From Melieria omissa (taxonomy: Eukaryota > Arthropoda > Insecta > Diptera > Ulidiidae), in assembly GCA_963971225.1 (NCBI GenBank), contig OZ020268.1, positions 54,373,900-54,437,899 on the forward strand: 64,000 nt of DNA. Reading direction: 5' to 3'. Under the pieces are notes generated by a model. The model was given only the letters and a program-made list of their open reading frames with translations, searched no databases and was not told the origin of the DNA. Of the stretch, positions 21,515 to 33,099 are shown piece after piece. The translations under genes were made by a program, and so were the position numbers. The stretch's first letter is position 1, and every line of letters starts with the position of its first letter.

Positions 21515-22000
21515 ACTTAGATTTCTCCGAAGTTTGAAAGAATTTAAAACAAATTAACAGAGAACTTTAGGGCGTTGAACAATGGACATATGTAATAACC
21601 GATAAAGGAAAAAAATGGGGCTAACCAATACGTAAATAATGAGATATGAAAATGTGTGATCAACTTTGACTATAAATACAAATATTATAGAGTAACTATT
21701 CTGCTAAGCGGATTCAGCGGATTTCATATATGAATATGATCTGAACCACCTTCCACCGAACCATTTCTCCGAAGGTTGGGAAGATTTAAAACACTTTAAC
21801 AGGAAAACCCACGACATAGAACTATGGACATCTAATGACTGAGTACTGCGCTTGCTTTTCGGATAATGAAAAAAAAGAGGGCAATAAATCCGTAAATAAT
21901 GAGATAAGAAGATGTCTGGATAAATCTGCCTATAAGTAAAAATATTGTACGATTACTTTTTTCCTCAGCAGATGCTTAGTTAGGTACACGTACAGATTAT
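21515..22000. repeat. two diverged copies of a ~248-bp unit
   Basis: TTTCTCCGAAGTTTGAAAGA near 21520 matches TTTCTCCGAAGGTTGGGAAG near 21767. The order of shared blocks (AATTTAAAACA, ATGGACAT, CGTAAATAATGAGATA, TATAAGTAAAAATATT-like) is kept in both. This is an old tandem duplication with no coding signal. Confidence 0.6.
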
Positions 22001-22393
22001 TGGTCATTCCCGGCTTAAAGTTCTTTAGTCAACTCTGACGATTAGTTGGTAAAAACATTTAAAACTAACTGGTTTGAACTGAGGAAACGTCACCAGTTAC
22101 ATATGAGTAGTACTAGTCAGTTCCTCCAATGACTAGTAAAGTTATAAACTGACACGCAAAAGCAGATCGCCACTCAGGTTTGATGACGACTGAGCTGCGT
22201 TTGAATGATTGTTAGAGAGGTTTGAAGTATGCTAGACAGATTTTTGAGTATATTGTCAATATGGCTGATACTCAAGAAAATTTGAAGAAGCCTCCACAAA
22301 CAACTAGTCGGATCTGAAGTTGATTCGTACTATTTATGCTTTGAAGAAAGAAGCTAAAGTAGGCAAAGAGACAATGAATTCTGCATTTAATTA

Positions 22394-23260
22394 CAGTTGA
22401 CGTCCAGTATAACGAACTTCCCATTTAACGAATTTTCGATTTAACGTACGGCCAAATTTTTTCCATTGATGATTCTATATTACGACCAAAAGTGAAATTC
22501 GCTATTCGATATAACGAATATTTATGTTGTTTTTGTTGTTTGTTGTTTTTATTCACATTCTTTACATTAACAATGAATATTTGGTTTCGTCAAGTGAACG
22601 GTACCTCAATGGTTTTTGTTTTTGTTACGTTGAAACATTAAAATTTACGTCAAGTTACCAACATTTTCAAATTCTGTTTGTAAGCATTGCTTATAATTTT
22701 CACAGGATTTGTTTTGCGTTCGGTCGGCTTTTTTCTTTTAAAAATTAAAATTTCAATAATCAATCAAGAGAAATTGCCAAACAGAAAACTTTACTTGCGG
22801 TAATGAGGCAATCGCGCATCGAAGACTTTTTCACTGTACACACAAAGCCATATTTGTGTTTTGGAAATGCTGGAATAAAACAAGATATTTGTTTAACCTT
22901 TTGTCTGTCATTTGCTAAGAAATGGCGATCACTGTCCTTTGGGGTCAGGATGACCCCAATCAAACGGTTATATGATTTACTGACAAAACATGAAGAAATG
23001 TTACACATAAATCACAAAAGAAAAGGGGAAAGCTCCGAAAAGTGTTTTTCTCGATTTGTTATTGGGTTGTAAGCGCGATTAACACTAAATAACACCAGTA
23101 GACGACCGCTCCACCGTTTTTAATTCCAAGGGCCAGGCAGAAGGTTAGAAACTGAATATGTGAGTCTTATTTCTTTAAGAAGAATAGTTTAAAACAAAAA
23201 CAAATTCGTTCGAACAAATTGGGGTTACAACATAAGATTCGTTATATTGGATGTCCACTG
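22394..23260 (+). mobile_element. pogo/Tigger-like deletion derivative (867 bp)
   Basis: The left end is CAGTTGACGTCCAGTATAAC and the reverse complement of the right end is CAGTGGACATCCAATATAAC, continuing GAA. Both are flanked by TA (22392-22393, 23261-23262). CAGT ends with TATAACGAA and a TA target fit pogo/Tigger. A frame at 22803-23072 starts MRQSRIEDFFT. Short motifs of the type Q-(S/T)-x-I-x-x-F-F close the C-terminus of many pogo-type transposases, so this may be the last remnant of the gene. No catalytic DDE region is left. The frame at 22524-22748 has no recognisable motif. Confidence 0.75.
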
Positions 23261-23369
23261 TATTGTCATTAGAATCAACACAAGACTGCCAAAACTACAT
23301 TAAAGAATTGAAAATAAACACAAATCTAAACAAACTTACAATAATTCCTCTCACAACAAAACTCCCAAT

Positions 23370-23747
23370 CAGCGTTGCCACAAGAAAAAACAATTTATAG
23401 CCAGGAACAAAAATAAGAATAACAAAAATGTAACAAAAATAACCAAAATGTTTATTCCACATAAACCGAAAAAAGACTCAGACATAAACTTCAAGATTTA
23501 TGGATTAAAACAATGCTGCTAACTATTTTACGAGAAACAGCAATGCCTATGAGTTGCCACTATCAATCAATATCAATATTATTGCCACTCCAAATAACAT
23601 TGTGCTATATTGAAGATAAATTTTACATCAGTGTGCAATATTCTAAAAAATAACCAAATGGGATAAAAAATCACCAAATAACCTAAACCTATTTTCAAAA
23701 ATAAAAATAACCATTTTTGGTTAAAAATAACCAAAACGGCAACGCTG
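23370..23747. mobile_element. hAT-type miniature element (378 bp)
   Basis: The ends are CAGCGTTGCC and its reverse complement GGCAACGCTG (10 bp, perfect). An exact 8-bp target duplication, CTCCCAAT, lies at 23362-23369 and 23748-23755. The inside is A-rich with repeated AATAACCAAAATG-like words and has no coding capacity. Confidence 0.9.
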
Positions 23748-23974
23748 CTCCCAATTACAAAAGTCTCTCTCAGCTCAAACCTTCCAGTGAGCACAATTAC
23801 AAAAGAGCGCATTTCGCTGATCGCGCACGAAGCGTCTCAAAGCACCAAGCAAACACTTCCAATGTGTCTACAGTGTTGGCAGCTTTCAAGCCGCAAAAGC
23901 TGCCAGCCACATGACAGCCAATCGAAGTCAGCCAACTGCAGCCAAGTGGCGCATGAAGTGCGACTTTAATTTTC

Positions 23975-24071
23975 AGTTTTCAAACGGGTTTCAGAGCGTT
24001 AGCGCGTTCGTACGGCATTTGAGTATTTCGAACTGCACTCGCAGCATACGTCAGAAAAATTAAGACTGCGG
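23975..24071 (+). promoter_or_regulatory. possible initiator and untranslated first exon
   Basis: TTTCAGTTTTC at about 23971-23981 matches the fly initiator (TCAGTT). It is followed by a GC-richer stretch (GTTAGCGCGTTCGTACGGCA) and a donor-like GG|GTAAAT at 24072. No TATA box is evident and the DPE position is not a good match. The hAT miniature element ends 220 bp upstream. If real, this would start a gene whose coding exons lie further right. Confidence 0.25.
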
Positions 24072-26309
24072 GTAAATAAAAAATCGAGCTGTGCAGCTGT
24101 GCGTTACGACAACAGCTGATGGCACAAGTTGGACAGTGAAAAATAAAAACATCACAAAAATTAAATTAAATCAACTACAAAGAAATAAGAAGCAAATAAG
24201 ATAAAATCAAATTAGAAGAAAATAAAATAGAAAAAATAAATTAAATTAAATTAAAATAAATTTAATTGAACTAAAATAAAATACAACAAAATACCATAAA
24301 ATGCAATCAAACTGTGTTTTGTTTTGAATGTTAACGAATTTGCACAACTGTTACCGTTATCGACAGGCGCCCCATTAAAGCAACTTTAATGGAAAAAATT
24401 TAACATTTTTATAACATTTTCACATTTCATTAGTGTCATTGGTTTGTTTACAACATAAACAAATGACAAATAAAATGCAAAACTGAAACCATATGAATAA
24501 ATAATGAAATGCAAAACTGGCCACCAATTTTTGAGTTACGAAAAGATACCAAATATTTTTAGGCTAAAAAACAAAAAAAAAACAACAACGTCAAATGTTT
24601 CAAAGCACATTGGCCACAGGCAGTGACAGCGAACAAACTGTTGCGATGCCATGTCGCGCAACCAAATAATTGTTATAAAACAGTGCGAATAGTGACAACT
24701 AAATACAACAACAGCAACAACAACGCAGTGGATAGTGGATACTGGACAGTGAACAGCGAACGAGTGTTCGGTGGCCAATGGGCAATGAACATGTTTGGAA
24801 TTGTTGCAGAAAATTGCTTTTCACTGTCTAACGAATTTTTGTAATACATACTTACAGCAACAACAACAACAACACCTGCAAATAAAGTCTAATATCTGCT
24901 ATGGCTGTTGGTGTGCATGCGTCTACAGAAAAAAAGTAACATGAAAACAAGTAACAAGTATGGATTCAGTTGTTGGAAGCACTTTTTCTTAGTGCGGTTT
25001 CATTTGTGCGGATGAACTTTTAATTTTAATTACACTTAATGAAGAGTCGAAACAATAGAAGTGAAGAAAAACATAACAGTGATACTCAAATAAATATTTC
25101 AAAAATATCTTTTCTCTTGGGGGGAAAATTATTGCATCTCGTGCAATTCCCAGATTTCCCAAAGAAATATTGGAATAACCTCTACAACCACAACAAGCGA
25201 CATTTGAGCAAAAGAATTTTGGTAAAAGGCAAAAAATCGTAATCCTGAGCTATCAACTTTGATACTAGAGAGGTGACAGCAAAGTTCATACTAGAATTTT
25301 TGTACTTCCTGGGGTTTTAAAGAAATAAAACAAATAAAAACTGTCAGATCTGGTACTGCAAATTTATTTTTTGTGGCTCACAGTTGGTTGGACCAAGGAA
25401 AAGATGAGCGTTTGTATGGGCCAAAAAATACAAATCCTTGGTTGAAAAAATTTGTTGACAAAATTCCTACAAAACTTGACTAGATGTAAGGAAAACTGAG
25501 GCCAATACTTCTTGATAGATTATTGTTTGAAAAGAGATCTGTTTTGAGTCCACTTTGGAAAATCCTTCAAACGATATGATTTTAGTCGGTAAATAGCCGG
25601 ACACGATACCAAAGGCTATAGATTTTTTTTTACAAAAACTGTGTTCATCTGTTGACTTGAAATGACGCTGCTTAAAAGACACAACATACGATTACCACTT
25701 CAAGCAATCACTACGCATATTAAATAAATAATTTTTTTGGAATAAAAAAAGCAACAGCAATGTAATTAATAAGAAATAAAAAATATAAATAAATTTTTAT
25801 ATGAAAATACAATACATGGAAAAATATAAATTAAGTACATAATAAAAACAAATAATTCGACCAAAAATCAATTATTTTCAAAATTAAAAATTTTTTTAAT
25901 TATTGTTACTGTTTATTGTTCTTTTAAATATTATTATTTTGACTAAAACTTTTGATTCAAAATCGTTTTAAAATCTATTAATTTTGTTCAGTTAGTTCAG
26001 TTCAGTTTGCTATATTTAACTCATTATTAATATTTATTAAAATAAATTAGTTATTATTAACTATTATAATTAATAAATTATTATTATTTCATTGTTATAA
26101 TTAATTGTCAATTTAGTTTTTTTTTTCTATAAATTTGGTTCAATAATAAATTAACAAATGTTTTTAATTAAAAACCACTTAATAATTAACATTAATGATT
26201 ATATTTAATGCATTATTTTTATTAATTATAATCATTAACTCATTGCCAATTTGACAACAAATTTTTATTGGCCATTGTTTTTTTAATCTATAAGTTTTGT
26301 TCAATTATA
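24072..26309. other. non-coding stretch, A/T-rich
   Basis: AAATAAAATT-type low complexity lies at 24160-24310. CAA repeats occur at 24710 and 24857, and A/T-rich DNA runs from 25690 to 26300. The frames at 24536-24844, 25039-25242 and 25467-25682 have no motif I recognise. Confidence 0.5.
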
Positions 26310-27034
26310 TCAGGTGTACAACTTTGCTTCCGCCGTTTTCCGATAGGTGGCTGTACCGGCTGAGGCTGGTTGAATTACATAGATGGTAATGCCTTTAAAG
26401 TGAGTGTGGACAGTGCCTAACGAATTGTCATCGCCGTTTCAGTGACAGTTGTTCTTGTTTTCGTATTATTCACGCTCGAAAATGTCCGTTTATGTGCCCA
26501 ATTCTCGCCATTTGCGGGAGGTTTCACTTTTCTGTTACAATTCGAAAAAAATGCAGCTGAAGCGCATCGAATGCTCTCAGAAACTTACGGTGATGCTGCT
26601 CTGAGTGAAAGAACGTGTCGGGAGTGGTTTCAACGTTTTAAAAAGGGAAGTGCGACATGACAAAGTCATCCTCCAACACGACAATGCAAAAGTGGTCAAA
26701 AAGTACCTGGAAACGCTGAAATGGGAAGTCTTGCCCCACCCGCCGTATTCCCCAGATGTCGCCCCTTCTGACTTCCACCTATTCCGTTCGATGGCACACG
26801 GCCTGACAGATCAACATTTTCAATCCTTCGAAGAATTGGAAAAATGGATTGCTTCATGGATAGCGTCAAAAGAGGACTCCTTTTTTCGAGCCGGGATCCG
26901 AAAATTGCCGGAAAGATGGGAGAAAGTTGTCGCTAGCGACGGACAATACTTTGAATAATACATCTGTAAGCACTTTTTCGCAATAAAGCTTTTAATTTTG
27001 GAAAAAAACGGCGGAAGCAAAGTTGTACACCTGA
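26310..27034 (+). mobile_element. rosa-like mariner deletion derivative (725 bp)
   Basis: The terminal inverted repeats are about 30 bp, nearly identical, and start TCAGGTGTACAACTTTGCTT. They are flanked by TA (26308-26309, 27035-27036). TCAGGTGTAC ends and the transposase fragments fit the mariner family; the best fit in my memory is the rosa group described from Ceratitis. A full element would be ~1.3 kb, so about 0.55 kb is missing from the middle. Confidence 0.88.
26482..26958 (+). pseudogene. mariner transposase pseudogene, N- and C-terminal parts only
   Basis: The N-terminus starts MSVYVPNSRHLREVSLFCYN, then shifts by one base in an A run near 26546, and continues AAEAHRMLSETYGDAALSER and WFQRFKKGS. 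At about 26660 an internal deletion joins it, in another frame, to the C-terminal part: VILQHDNA (second catalytic Asp, followed by a small gap), LPHPPYSPDVAPSDFHLF (third Asp, DD34D type) and WEKVVASDGQYFE before the stop at 26958. The first catalytic Asp lies in the deleted part. Confidence 0.9.
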
Positions 27035-27845
27035 TAATTAAACATTTTTTTATTAAATCATTTACAATGGTTATTTTAAATAATTAATGATTATGAACTA
27101 TTCTAATTAATTCATTATTTTAACTATAAATTATTATAATTAATTCAATAACAACTTAAAGGTCATCGTTTTTTTTAATCTATAAATTTTGTTCAGTTAT
27201 AAAATAAGAATTTTTTTATTATAAACCAGTTAAAGCGGAAATCTTGCTAAGATGTTACAAAACGCATCAAAGGAAAATTGAAAGCAAACAAAAACAACAA
27301 AACGAAATAAACAAACAAGAAAGGTCAAATTTAAGGTTTCGTAACAAACAAAATTGATCAACTAGAAAAATAAAAAAACAATAAAATATTAACAACAAAC
27401 GAAAATCTGCAAAAGTGTTATAACCCAAAGAAAAGAAATAAATAAGTAAAAAAATTTTTTTTTTTTTGCAAATTCAGAAGAGCGTAAATAATTCTATACG
27501 TTCAAAGAAATCAAGTGACACAGAGTTTTTCTTTATATATATTTTTTTTCATTGCATTCACATCAAAAATCGCACAATCGGTGACGTTGTACTTTGTGTG
27601 TCTCTTTCTGCTGCCGGTATATAGTAAAATTGCAATTGGATATTTTGCTTGAAATATTTGTTGTGATTTTACAACATCGACATCCGCATCAGATTACCAG
27701 CTGGGCTGGCCAACGTGCAAACGAGCCACACTACAATTTCCAGTTGGACAACAACACACACATACGTATATATACAGCGCAAGGGCTACTAAAAACAACA
27801 ACAAATATATATTAACAATAGAAAAAACAACCACAACAACAACAA

Positions 27846-27912
27846 CAGCAATAAGCAAGAAATATTAGTGGAGCGCTGTGTATACAGTTGAGTGATTCGG
27901 ATTGCAAATATG
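27846..27912 (+). other. possible first coding exon ending exactly at an ATG
   Basis: CAAATATG at 27905-27912 is followed directly by GTGAGC, a good donor. This is the arrangement of fly genes whose first exon ends with the start codon. The upstream DNA is CAA/CAG-rich, as in many fly 5' leaders. Alternatively, unspliced, the ATG opens a 24-codon hydrophobic frame ending at 27984 (MVSNIYLISFLLLSFVAFVV, KLAS). The left edge given here is arbitrary. Neither reading is proven. Confidence 0.3.
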
Positions 27913-28189
27913 GTGAGCAACATTTACTTAATTTCATTTTTATTGCTTTCTTTTGTTGCTTTCGTCGTCAAATTGGCGAGTTGATGTTAAATCAAAAAAT
28001 CATTAAGACTAACTAATTTATTACAATGGGAATTTATGGGATAAGTTGGCTCTGTCGAGGGGAGGTCTACCTACCTACTTTCTTCTTGTATATATAAAAG
28101 TGGATTTATCGAAGCAAAGACCAAGTTAAGCATGGCGAGAGAAAGAGATTGAATGGGTTTTTAAATGAGTCTAAGAACGAGTCCAGTTC

Positions 28190-29260
28190 AAGAACAAAAC
28201 TTGTAAGAGAGTTTTGTGACAGCTTGACTCAGAATCGGACACAATTTTTTTTTTACATATTTTTACAAAATCTACATATGCATGTTGAAACCAAATTTCG
28301 AGGCCTAAATAATTTATCAATTGATCTTAAAAAAGTTTTACAAATTCTGTCATAATTTTTTTATTTTTTAAGAGATCTAAACACTAAACTCATTAATTGA
28401 TCTTAAAAAATTAAAAAAACTCTCTCATAATTATTTTCATATTTTTAAAAAACCTTAACATGTAGAAACCTGAGATTCGAGGCCTAAATAACTCATTGAT
28501 TGATCTTAAAAGAATGAAAAAAATGTTGTCATAATTTTTTTTATGTTTAAAAAAATCTAAACATGTGAAACCCCAAGTTTTGAAGCCTTAATAATTCATT
28601 AATTGATCTTAAAAAAATTTAAAAAACTCTGTCATAATTTTTTTATTAAAAAAAAAACAATTATAACATGAGGAAACCTAAGTTTTGAGGCCCAAATAGT
28701 TCATTAATTGATCTTAAAAAAATTTTAAAAATTCTGTCATGTTTTTTATATTTAAAAAAATCTTAACATGTAGAAAACTAAGTTTCGAGGCCTAAATAAC
28801 TCATTAATTGCACTTGAAAAAAATCAAAAAATATATAAAAATAAAACTAACGAACCTGACGCATGCAGGCAGCTTTACAGACGTTGCTGCTATTCTTAGG
28901 GTCTTGTAAGCTTTTCGTTCAACAGATGTAGAAAGTTTTGTGATTGCTTGACTCAGATTCTATATTTTTTTTGTTTTTATATATGTTTTTTATATTAAAA
29001 AAAATATATAAAAATGTAAAAACCCCAGTTTTGAGACCTAAGTAACTCATTAATTGGTCTTAAAAAAAATTCCAAAAATTTATAAAATGAAAACTGACGC
29101 ACCTGACGCATGCAGGCAGCTCCAGATTCTATTATAATTTTTTTTATATATTTTTAAAAAATCTAAACGAGGCCTAAAAAACACATTAATTGATTTAAAA
29201 AAATTTTTTAAATATGAAAAGAAGCCAAACGCACCTGAGGCATGCAGACAGCTCCATAGC
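28190..29260. repeat. degenerate ~105-bp tandem array with a longer superperiod
   Basis: A block close to CGAGGCCTAAATAACTCATT, continuing AATTGATCTTAAAAAA, recurs near 28298, 28378 (partial), 28478, 28580, 28687, 28788, 29030 and 29168, with CATAATTTTTTTAT and AAACATGTAGAAACC-like spacers. A second block, TTTTGTGACAGCTTGACTCA, occurs near 28212 and 28937. A third, GACGCATGCAGGCAGCT, occurs near 28860, 29105 and 29240 (CTGAGGCATGCAGACAGCT). The short frames at 29080-29447 fall inside the array. Confidence 0.75.
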
Positions 29261-29261
29261 T

Positions 29262-32200
29262 CCATGGAAATTTAGATGTTTAGATATGAACTTAATGGCA
29301 ACAATGTCACTCAACGAGCGCAACAACTTAATTAGAAGTAGGTATGCGTATGTAAAACACAACAAAAACAACAACAACAACAACAGTAACAACAATGACA
29401 TTCAGCGAAACGATACAACAGGCGACACAATTTCGCCAACAAACTGAAAATGAAGCCAACGCAATTTTTATCAGCTAAACTCAAGTGAAGTGAATTTAGG
29501 GCGTACGGAAGCCTTCAAACTCGGCGTCTAGGCGTCTACTTAGGTGCAAGTGTGTGTATGTGTTGGTATGTGCAAACATGTGTGCTGATTTAAAGTTATT
29601 TGCCTGCTGTTGCTGCTAAATTACAGCTGCAACAAAGCCAAACGCGCGCAAAAAAAAAGCGCCATTAATGCCGCACTTAAGTACATAACAAAAATGAAAC
29701 AAAACAAAACAAAAAAGTAGTAAAAAAGTAGAAAATATATATATAAAGTGCATGAGAGATTTGACAAATACAGCAACAAAGCAGCGCCGTGTAATTATGG
29801 CTGATGGCGTGTCAGTGGCAAATTTTCCAAATTAAAGATGCATTCAGGCGCATTCAGTTTCCTACGCTTCCTGCGCGCAGCACAAACAACAGGCAAACAT
29901 ACAGAGCCAGACAGACAGACAGCAGCTGGCTACAGCGTCAACTCTAATTGATGTGATTATGTGATTTTTATGTCACATGATAGCCAACTAATGTGGCACG
30001 TTGCGAGAGCATCTTTTCTATGAATATTTTTTATTTCATTTGTAAATAGTTTTTTCTCATCAACCAGCAGCTACGGCAGCACAGTGGAACCTGCATGCGC
30101 ACCAGTGTTGCATGGACTGCTGCGTCACAACGGTTCACTCATTGCTCGTTGAGCTTGTCACGCGTTGCTGTCGAGTCGCTTCGCTGCGGCCATTCTGCGG
30201 TGTCGCACTGCTTTCTGCGTGAGATTGCTTTGAATTCACCAAAAGCTGTATTTCATGTCTTCATATTGTTTTTGTTTGCTTTGAAATGCTTTTCAAGTGT
30301 TGTTGCTTTTCTATGTACTCGCATGTACACAGCAGCCACCGAAGGCCGTTTGGCTGTGACAGCTGTGCGATCGTTGCGACGTGTCAGCCAAGCAGGATAT
30401 GGCATTATTTTTGTTGCTGGTTTGAATTGAATTTGGCATTTTGTAGTAGTTGTTGTTTTTGTCTGCTTGCTAGGATTTTCGCTGAAACGCAAAATTAAAA
30501 ACTGCGCATGCGCAAAGACTTCTGGTTTTTGGCCCCTCTTTAAAATCAAAGCTTTGCTGTCAGAGGTATGTAAATGAAAAAGAAAATATTTCGCATACAT
30601 ATAAACTTTTGTGAAGAGCCATAAAGAAGTATTAAACTGTAGGCTCAAATTTTTCTTTCCCAGTCTAATGTAATCTTCTGCTACTAAGTGCGGAACAATA
30701 ACTGAGGGCATTTGGTACGCTTTCTCTTCCGCTTCTTGACAGCTTCACAAGTTTAATTTTGAAAACCAAAATAATTTTGGTAATAATGCTATGACAGTTG
30801 GAACTAGAAAATTATTAAAAAATGTTTGCATACTTCCAAAGTCTGAAGTCTGTCCTTTTATTTGGAAACATATAATTCGATGAAATATTTTGCGTGGATC
30901 TGAATAATTGTTTTGAGAAATATTAAAAACTTGGTGGGACCTATCCCAGTGGTCCCCATAAGCATTTTATTAAAAATAATTATTTCTAATTTTTTTCTAT
31001 ACTTTGAATCTCTTCCATTAACCTTTATTATTTTCTGCCCATATTCTGCTGTATTATCCCAGTGGTCCCCAAAGGCATACAAAATTTAATTTAAATAATT
31101 ATTTCTAATTTTTTTAAATATTTTTTTGTTTTTTAATTTTTTTTTTGGTTTGTTGCTTTTGCTTTATTTTTTTCATTTACTTTCATTAGTTTCTGCCCAC
31201 ATCTTAATTGAAGAACATTTATTTCAACACAAAACTGTATTAAGTTTTGTGTTAAAATAACTAAAAAAAACTTGTCTCAATAGTTGATTTGTTCATTTTG
31301 ACAACATTTTAATCACCCCAACTGTCAGCGACTTTCATTTTTTTTTAAATATATTTCAAAACACAAATCTAATTCTGGCATAGAAACTTTTAAAATCATA
31401 AATAATGTATTTATAGTTATTTATGTGAGCACTAAATATTGCCGAAAATATGCCACGAATGCTATGACAGCGAATAACAACAACAACAACGCCATTAAGC
31501 ACCTCATACGTACTGGTAAGTTTGCGTTCAGGTTGCTGTAATTTGTTTCTTTAGGTTTCTTGTTTTATTTTTTCATGATTTTTCTTATTTATAGCTTTTG
31601 AATGCCAAAGTTGTTGGCCGCTGTAACTGGTCAGTCGACATTAGGCCAATGCAGCACAACAATAACAACAGCACAATTGCATATTTTTCTTTGGCGCATT
31701 TGTGTAATTATTGCATTCAGTAGATGAATGAATGGACAGCAATTGGTGTTGCCACATGATTAGGCAACAATGGAGATAAATAAAAATTGCAATTAAAAAA
31801 GGAAAAAAAATGCACAATTTTTTATAAATTAAATCGACAATCGATGGAATTTTTTATACATAATCACATATATAGTGACTACAAAGAAATAATAAAAATA
31901 GTTAAGAGAAAATTTGAATTGAATTTAAATTAAATTGTTGCTTAAATCTGTCAAACCACAGCAGCAATTATTCAAACACAAAATATTGAACAACAACGCT
32001 TTAGCTACAAATTTCTAAGGTCTCAGGCTTCTAGTGAAATATTGTGCTGGCAGGAGTCACAAATTGACACCGGTTCTGGTTGTTCGAAATTGGTCTGCCG
32101 CAAAAAAGTCACTCAATATGGATCAGTTAAAAAACATTGCCTAGTTTCATGAGCAATTTTTGGTTTTTGAAATGCCAAAACTAAATAAATTATGAGCAGT

Positions 32201-33099
32201 TGTACGTGTGGCATCGAGCATGTGGCGCATTGTTGCTGCTTTGCTACCATTCATAATGTTGTTATTCTTGTTGTTGCTGTGTCAATTACCTTGAAAAATT
32301 GTCGCTGTTAATGCTGGTTTTTTTTTTTTGTTCTCTTAGGTCTAGTTTCTGTTTTTGTTGTTGTTATTTCTCACTCTACAATGTTGTTGTCGATTTTTTT
32401 TAACCAATTTTTTCCGCTTTGTTTTTGCACTTTTGTGCACTGCAACCGTTTCATGTAAGTGAAGTATAAAACTGCCGATTCGTAAAACCAAAACACACCA
32501 ACAAAAATAAAAACCCGTTTACCGTTTCATTCTGTAGTCAATAGTTGGTGCAGACAAGCAAACTAGCACCAAATTGACCAGCGCAACCATAACGTCGAAT
32601 TGTCATTTCGCTCGCTGACAACGCTGCTGCTGGGCAGTGGCTGCTGTTGTTGTTGTGATTTGCTTAAGCACAGCCATTAAACCGTTCAATCAGCGTTAAT
32701 TGATTTGAAATTTTGGCTTTCAGCATTTCGCATTTGTTGTTGTTTTGCCATTTTTGCATTTTACTTAAAAATCTGCCACGGCATTTCAGCAACAATTCTC
32801 GGCGGCCACAAGGTGTGCGACTCAGTGTGTTTGTGTGTGTGTGTGTGTTGAAGTTGTTGCGCAGCTAGATTGGCAACAGCCAATACTTAATTGGTAATTG
32901 CTCCATCGGCAGCTGCTAATTTGTACTGGAATTTCAACGCCAACAGAAAACGCCAAATCATTGCAATTAGAAGTATTTCATACGAAATGAAATAATTTTA
33001 ATGGTTTTCGAGCGGTTGCGAATAAATTTTGTAAAAGGTGAACGTTGAAAGCTTTTGAAAATTTAATGAATAATAAAATTGTAAAAAAACAAGAAAATA
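29262..33099. other. non-coding stretch without recognisable genes
   Basis: The stretch holds CAA/GTT triplet runs (29365, 31481, 32270, 32640) and a GT run (32828-32848). A GC-richer patch at 30080-30400 has only short, motif-free frames. A 113-bp direct repeat starts with TATCCCAGTGGTCCCC at 30942 and 31055. A hairpin lies at 31221-31258 (16-bp arms with one mismatch, 6-nt loop). A TATAAAA at about 32465 follows GTGAAG, but I find no convincing initiator at the right distance. Confidence 0.5.

Noticed and set aside
25467..25682. Minus-strand frame with a TDEH motif, considered as a piggyBac transposase remnant
   Set aside because: The surrounding residues do not follow the expected pattern, and no TTAA-flanked ends were found around it.
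28190..29260. Regularly spaced repeats resembling a CRISPR array
   Set aside because: Copies and spacers are all diverged and A/T-rich, spacing varies, and the DNA is eukaryotic with no cas genes.
30095..30430. 111-codon frame in a GC-richer patch
   Set aside because: No acceptor/donor pair or recognisable motif; equally open on the other strand.
32465..32471. TATAAAA as a TATA box
   Set aside because: No initiator-like sequence at about 30 bp downstream and no exon afterwards; A/T-rich background makes chance occurrence likely.
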